Origin: Crocinitomicaceae bacterium
Lineage (GTDB): Bacteria; Bacteroidota; Bacteroidia; Flavobacteriales_D; Parvicellaceae
Reading direction: 5' to 3'
NCBI GenBank assembly: GCA_002716065.1
Contig: PAZE01000016.1
Span: 7,411 to 44,063, forward strand
DNA length: 36,653 nucleotides
Shown: piece after piece, positions 33,689 through 36,653 of the stretch
Layout: each line of letters starts with the position of its first letter
How positions within the stretch are numbered: the stretch's first letter is position 1
Translations under genes and position numbers: made by a program
The notes under the pieces: model-generated
Told to the model about the DNA's origin: nothing
What the model saw: the letters and a program-made list of their open reading frames with translations, nothing else
Databases searched by the model: none

Positions 33689-35182
33689 ATGGAAAAGTAT
33701 GATCTTTGTGTAATAGGTGCTGGACCTTCTGGATATGCTGCTGCAATGAGGGCCGTTGACTTTGGAAAAAAAGTTGTTCTTATTGAAAAAGATAAAATTG
33801 GGGGCGCTGGACTCTACAATGGGGCACTTACTTCTAAAACTATGTGGGAGCTTTCTCAGAAATTTAGAACAGTAAATAGCAGTATTGTATCTTCTGGGAG
33901 AAGTAAGTTTGATATCAATTGGGATCAGGTTCAGAAGACCATGCAAGAAGCTATGTTCGATAGGAAATTTCAATATTCTTGTCATATTAAACTACTCCAA
34001 TCCACTGAGCTAAATCAAATTTTTAAATACGAAAGAGGATTTGCTAGTTTCATTGACAAAAACAACATTAAAATCACAAAAGCAAATGGCGATGAAAAAA
34101 GAATTTTTGCAGAAAATATCATTATCGCTATTGGAAGCACCCCTAGACATTTGCCTAATATAAAAGTTGATGAAAACATCATTCTAACCAGTAATGGTGT
34201 TGATTCAATGGAAGATTTCCCTAAAAGCATGGTTATTGTTGGAGCTGGTGTTATTGGATGTGAGTACGCAACTATGTTCTCAAACTTTGGCAAAACAAAA
34301 ATATATCTTATAGATCGAGCAGATAAAATACTCCCTTTCGAAGATGAAGATATATCCAATTTAATTGGTGAAAATTTAACTAAAAATGGTGTAACGATTC
34401 ATCAAAATGCGAATTTAGATCGACTCGAAGAAAAAGATGGTGAGGTTGAATATGAACTTTCTTATAAAGATGGGAAAAAAGAAGTAATTAGAGTTGAAAA
34501 AGCATTGCTTTCTGTTGGTAGAGTAATAAATATCAAAGGGCTTCAGATGGAAAACGCTGGAGTAAAGTTAAGCAAAAGAGGTGATCATATTGGCGATACT
34601 GACACCCAAACTAACGTTCCAAATATATATACCGTTGGAGATGCAAGCGGACACATAGCATTGGTTAATATTGGTGAATTAGAAGCTAGACATGCTGTTG
34701 AAAGAATTTTCGACAATAAAAAAGAGAAATTAAACTACACCAATATTAGCACCATTATGTTTCTTCAGCCTGAAGTTGCTTCAGTTGGAATGAATGAAAA
34801 ACAATGTATTGAAAGAAACATTCCTGTGAAAATTGTCAAGTTGGATTATTCATGTATTGCAAGAGCTATTGCCATGCGTAAAACTGAAGGTTTTTTCAAA
34901 ATCATTGTAACAAATGATGATAAAATGAAAATTTTAGGAATGAGAGCTGTTGGTGAGCATGCCTCAAGTGCTATTCAAGCAGTTGCCCTATTAATAAAGA
35001 TGAATAAAGGAATTCATGAACTAGCTGAACTTGTTCATCCACATCCATCAATAATTGAGGGTGTACAGGAGTGTGTTCGAATGCTTTTGAATAAATCAAT
35101 TTTCAAATCTTCTATCTTTAAAGACAAGCTGTGGTGCTACAGTTGTGTAGATGGTGTAAAAACTCCTTTACAAAGATTATAA
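33689..35182 (+). CDS. Dihydrolipoamide dehydrogenase-like flavoprotein lacking redox cysteines
   Basis: This FAD/NAD(P)-binding oxidoreductase of 497 residues shares the lipoamide-dehydrogenase fold. FAD-binding GAGPSGYAAAMRA is at 10-22; the NAD-binding motif MVIVGAGVIGCEYATMF is in the middle; VGDASGHIALVNIG follows; the interface domain has the catalytic His-Glu motif HPHPSIIEGVQE. In the position of the redox disulfide, canonical GG-T-C-L-N-V-G-C-I-P-S-K, it has GGAGLYNGALTSK (38-50), so both cysteines are replaced (Gly41 and Ala46). A C-terminal tail carries C-Y-S-C at 483-486. This is not a normal E3 enzyme; it may reduce a non-disulfide acceptor or use the tail cysteines. It is a single gene between the DUF5683 gene and the repetitive secreted protein. 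Confidence 0.85.
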   Translation: MEKYDLCVIGAGPSGYAAAMRAVDFGKKVVLIEKDKIGGAGLYNGALTSKTMWELSQKFRTVNSSIVSSGRSKFDINWDQVQKTMQEAMFDRKFQYSCHIKLLQSTELNQIFKYERGFASFIDKNNIKITKANGDEKRIFAENIIIAIGSTPRHLPNIKVDENIILTSNGVDSMEDFPKSMVIVGAGVIGCEYATMFSNFGKTKIYLIDRADKILPFEDEDISNLIGENLTKNGVTIHQNANLDRLEEKDGEVEYELSYKDGKKEVIRVEKALLSVGRVINIKGLQMENAGVKLSKRGDHIGDTDTQTNVPNIYTVGDASGHIALVNIGELEARHAVERIFDNKKEKLNYTNISTIMFLQPEVASVGMNEKQCIERNIPVKIVKLDYSCIARAIAMRKTEGFFKIIVTNDDKMKILGMRAVGEHASSAIQAVALLIKMNKGIHELAELVHPHPSIIEGVQECVRMLLNKSIFKSSIFKDKLWCYSCVDGVKTPLQRL

Positions 35183-35250
35183 TTTAGACATCCTTTTTTA
35201 TATTTTTATCGTCTTAATTAACGTATTGAGTTTAATTACTATTTAAGACT

Positions 35251-36653
35251 ATGAAACCTATTTCAAAATTCCCCAGAATACTTCTCTTATTAATTGTTTG
35301 TTTTTTTATGAACCTTTTCTCATTTAAAGCACAAAATTCTATTGTTCCTGATAAAATTAACTATCAGGCAATAGCACATTCTTCCAATGGACAAACACTT
35401 AACAACCAAACCATTGATGTATTAATTGGTATTCACAGTCAATCTTCATCAGGCACCTTAGTTTATCAGGAAGAGCACAACGTTACTACTAATGATTATG
35501 GACTTTTTACCTTATCTATTGGTGATGGAACTCCATTGTTAAATCCATTTAATTCAATTGGATGGGAAGATCAAAATTACTATTTAAATGTTCAAGTAGA
35601 CAATGGATTTGGTTATGAAGATCTTGGTTCTCAACAATTGGTAACTGTTCCTTACGCATTGCATGCTAGAACTGTAGAAGTTGACAATGTTGATGATGAT
35701 GATAACGATCCTGCAAATGAATACAATATAAACGTTACACTAAATGGTGATACACTTCAAATTACTGATGGTGGTGGTACGCAAAGTGTAGATTTATCCT
35801 CTATTTCTAGTAGTGACAACCAAAATCTAACTGGTGCAACTCTTTCAGGTACTAACTTAACCATAGACATTGAAGATGGAAACTCAACGTCTGTTGATTT
35901 ATCCTCATTACAAGATGGTGTTGATGATGCTGACAATGATCCTGCGAATGAATTTAATACTAATGTCTCGTTAAATGGTGACACACTTCAGATTACTGAT
36001 GGTGGCGGTACACAAAGTATAGATTTATCTAACCTTTCAGGTAGTGACAACCAAAATCTAACCGGTGCAACTCTTTCAGGAACTAACCTAACCATAGATA
36101 TTGAAAATGGAAACTCAACTTCTGTTGATTTATCTACTTTACAAGATGGTGTTGATGATGCTGACAACAATCCCACAAATGAATTGCAAACTTTATCACT
36201 TTTATCTGGTAATACCCTTTACTTAAGTGTATCTGGAGATTCGGTTGTTTTACCATCTATTTCATTTATTGCTGGTGCAGGTATAGATATTAATTCTGGT
36301 ATAATTTCTAATACTGGAGATGGAGATAACGATCCTAATAATGAGTTAATTTCTAATGCTGCATTAAGCCCATCCAATGATTTTCTTATAATTGACGAAG
36401 GAAGCGGAAATTTTACAAGTATTGATGTTTCTGATTTAAATAATTCTGGAACTGACAATCAAGATCTTATTGGTGCTTCATTAAGTGGAACTAACCTTAC
36501 TATTGACATAGAAAATGGTTCTTCAACAACTGTTGATTTATCTTCTTTACAAGATGGTGTTGGAACCGATGATCAAAATCTTACTGGTGCAACACTATCA
36601 GGTAACAACCTTACAATTGGTATTGAAAGTGGAAGTTCTGCAACTGTTGATTT
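35251..36653 (+). CDS. Repetitive secreted protein, 3' end beyond the window
   Basis: The frame is open from ATG 35251 to the right edge, 467 codons, with no stop seen. A signal peptide (about 1-30, ending FSFKAQ) is followed by an N-terminal domain of about 120 residues (PDKINYQAIAHSSNGQTLNN, then NDYGLFTLSIGDGTP and LVTVPYALHA). This domain is typical of Bacteroidota surface proteins that have repeats after it. From about residue 147 the protein consists of 77-residue repeats with DNDPANE, LNGDTLQITDGGGTQS, DNQNLTGATLSGTNLTIDIE and VDLSSLQDGVDD. The aspartate-rich joints look like calcium-binding turns. The C-terminus, which might hold a tail-fibre or T9SS domain, is not visible. Three minus-strand open frames opposite the repeats are side effects of composition. 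The likely place is the cell surface, as an adhesin. Confidence 0.75.
   Translation, partial: MKPISKFPRILLLLIVCFFMNLFSFKAQNSIVPDKINYQAIAHSSNGQTLNNQTIDVLIGIHSQSSSGTLVYQEEHNVTTNDYGLFTLSIGDGTPLLNPFNSIGWEDQNYYLNVQVDNGFGYEDLGSQQLVTVPYALHARTVEVDNVDDDDNDPANEYNINVTLNGDTLQITDGGGTQSVDLSSISSSDNQNLTGATLSGTNLTIDIEDGNSTSVDLSSLQDGVDDADNDPANEFNTNVSLNGDTLQITDGGGTQSIDLSNLSGSDNQNLTGATLSGTNLTIDIENGNSTSVDLSTLQDGVDDADNNPTNELQTLSLLSGNTLYLSVSGDSVVLPSISFIAGAGIDINSGIISNTGDGDNDPNNELISNAALSPSNDFLIIDEGSGNFTSIDVSDLNNSGTDNQDLIGASLSGTNLTIDIENGSSTTVDLSSLQDGVGTDDQNLTGATLSGNNLTIGIESGSSATVD
35689..36653 (+). repeat. 231-bp tandem repeats in the secreted-protein gene, continuing past the edge
   Basis: Two near-identical units start with GTTGATGATG at 35689 and 35920, and a third starts at 36151, giving an exact 231-base (77-codon) period. 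The third unit diverges after DNNPTNELQTL, and later parts (TDNQDLIGASLSGTNLTIDIE and a shorter GTDDQNLTGATLSGNNLTIGIE) show partial, differently spaced copies. The array is cut by the window edge. The units are coding, and no CRISPR-like spacers are present. Confidence 0.85.

Noticed and set aside
35757..36458. Three minus-strand open frames opposite the repeat region
   Set aside because: They arise in antisense to tandem coding repeats, have repetitive composition, and no signal or promoter; the plus-strand frame is open across the whole region with a signal peptide.

Overview
The window is AT-rich, densely coded chromosomal DNA that looks like a Bacteroidota genome, most likely a marine or aquatic member of the Flavobacteriales. 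The evidence is: type IX secretion (T9SS) C-terminal sorting domains on large secreted proteins (10615-13221 and 19164-22529); promoter-like TAnnTTTG motifs just upstream of genes, the -7 element of the Bacteroidota housekeeping sigma factor; few Shine-Dalgarno-like sites; families typical of the phylum (DUF3276 PUR-type protein, DUF5683 protein after parAB, fused alpha/beta 2-oxoacid dehydrogenase E1, BatA-like membrane proteins, long-form NusB); and a small SRP RNA. I see no phage, insertion sequence, CRISPR array, tRNA or rRNA.

Layout. 3-4459 (+): one tight run of dapD (5' end cut off by the window edge), a family 4 glycosyltransferase, a Sua5/YrdC protein, a CCA-adding type nucleotidyltransferase and a pRiA4b ORF-3-like protein, with spacings of 1 and 4 nt and overlaps of 26 and 4 nt. 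7300-4460 (-): fabG followed by a VWA-type membrane protein. 7366-14383 (+): a small outer-membrane barrel-like protein, then the fused E1, a subtilase with a T9SS signal, a small secreted protein and a TIGR02757 protein. 14403-17722 (+): a BatA-like membrane protein and a dihydroorotase homologue that has lost its metal ligands. 17752-17851: SRP RNA. 17884-19160 (+): a transaldolase-like enzyme and a second Sua5/YciO protein. 22529-19164 (-): a 1121-residue T9SS surface protein with lamin-tail-like, cupredoxin-like, LamG-like and repeated Ig/PKD-like modules. 22674-24233 (+): a SpmA-SpmB-type membrane protein with an extra C-terminal domain. 27639-24230 (-): a housekeeping operon of leucine-type dehydrogenase, nusB, a DUF1573 lipoprotein, yajC and coaE. 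27768-29974 (+): an ABC exporter and a DUF3276 protein. 30495-29977 (-): an FMN reductase. 30718-33621 (+): a metal-dependent hydrolase, parA, parB and a DUF5683 protein. 33689-35182 (+): a lipoamide-dehydrogenase-like flavoprotein without its redox cysteines. 35251 to the right edge (+): the start of a repetitive secreted protein with 231-bp repeats, still open at the edge.

Most of the window is ordinary housekeeping: lysine and cell-wall precursor synthesis, tRNA maturation and modification, fatty-acid synthesis, branched-chain 2-oxoacid metabolism, protein export, and chromosome partitioning. The points most worth a second look are the cysteine-less lipoamide-dehydrogenase homologue with a CxxC in its C-terminal tail, the metal-ligand-less dihydroorotase homologue, the copper-site-like motif inside a T9SS surface protein, the C-terminal domain on the SpmAB protein, and two genes whose promoters sit so close to the start codon that their mRNAs may be almost leaderless. 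I did not find a clear new multi-gene system.
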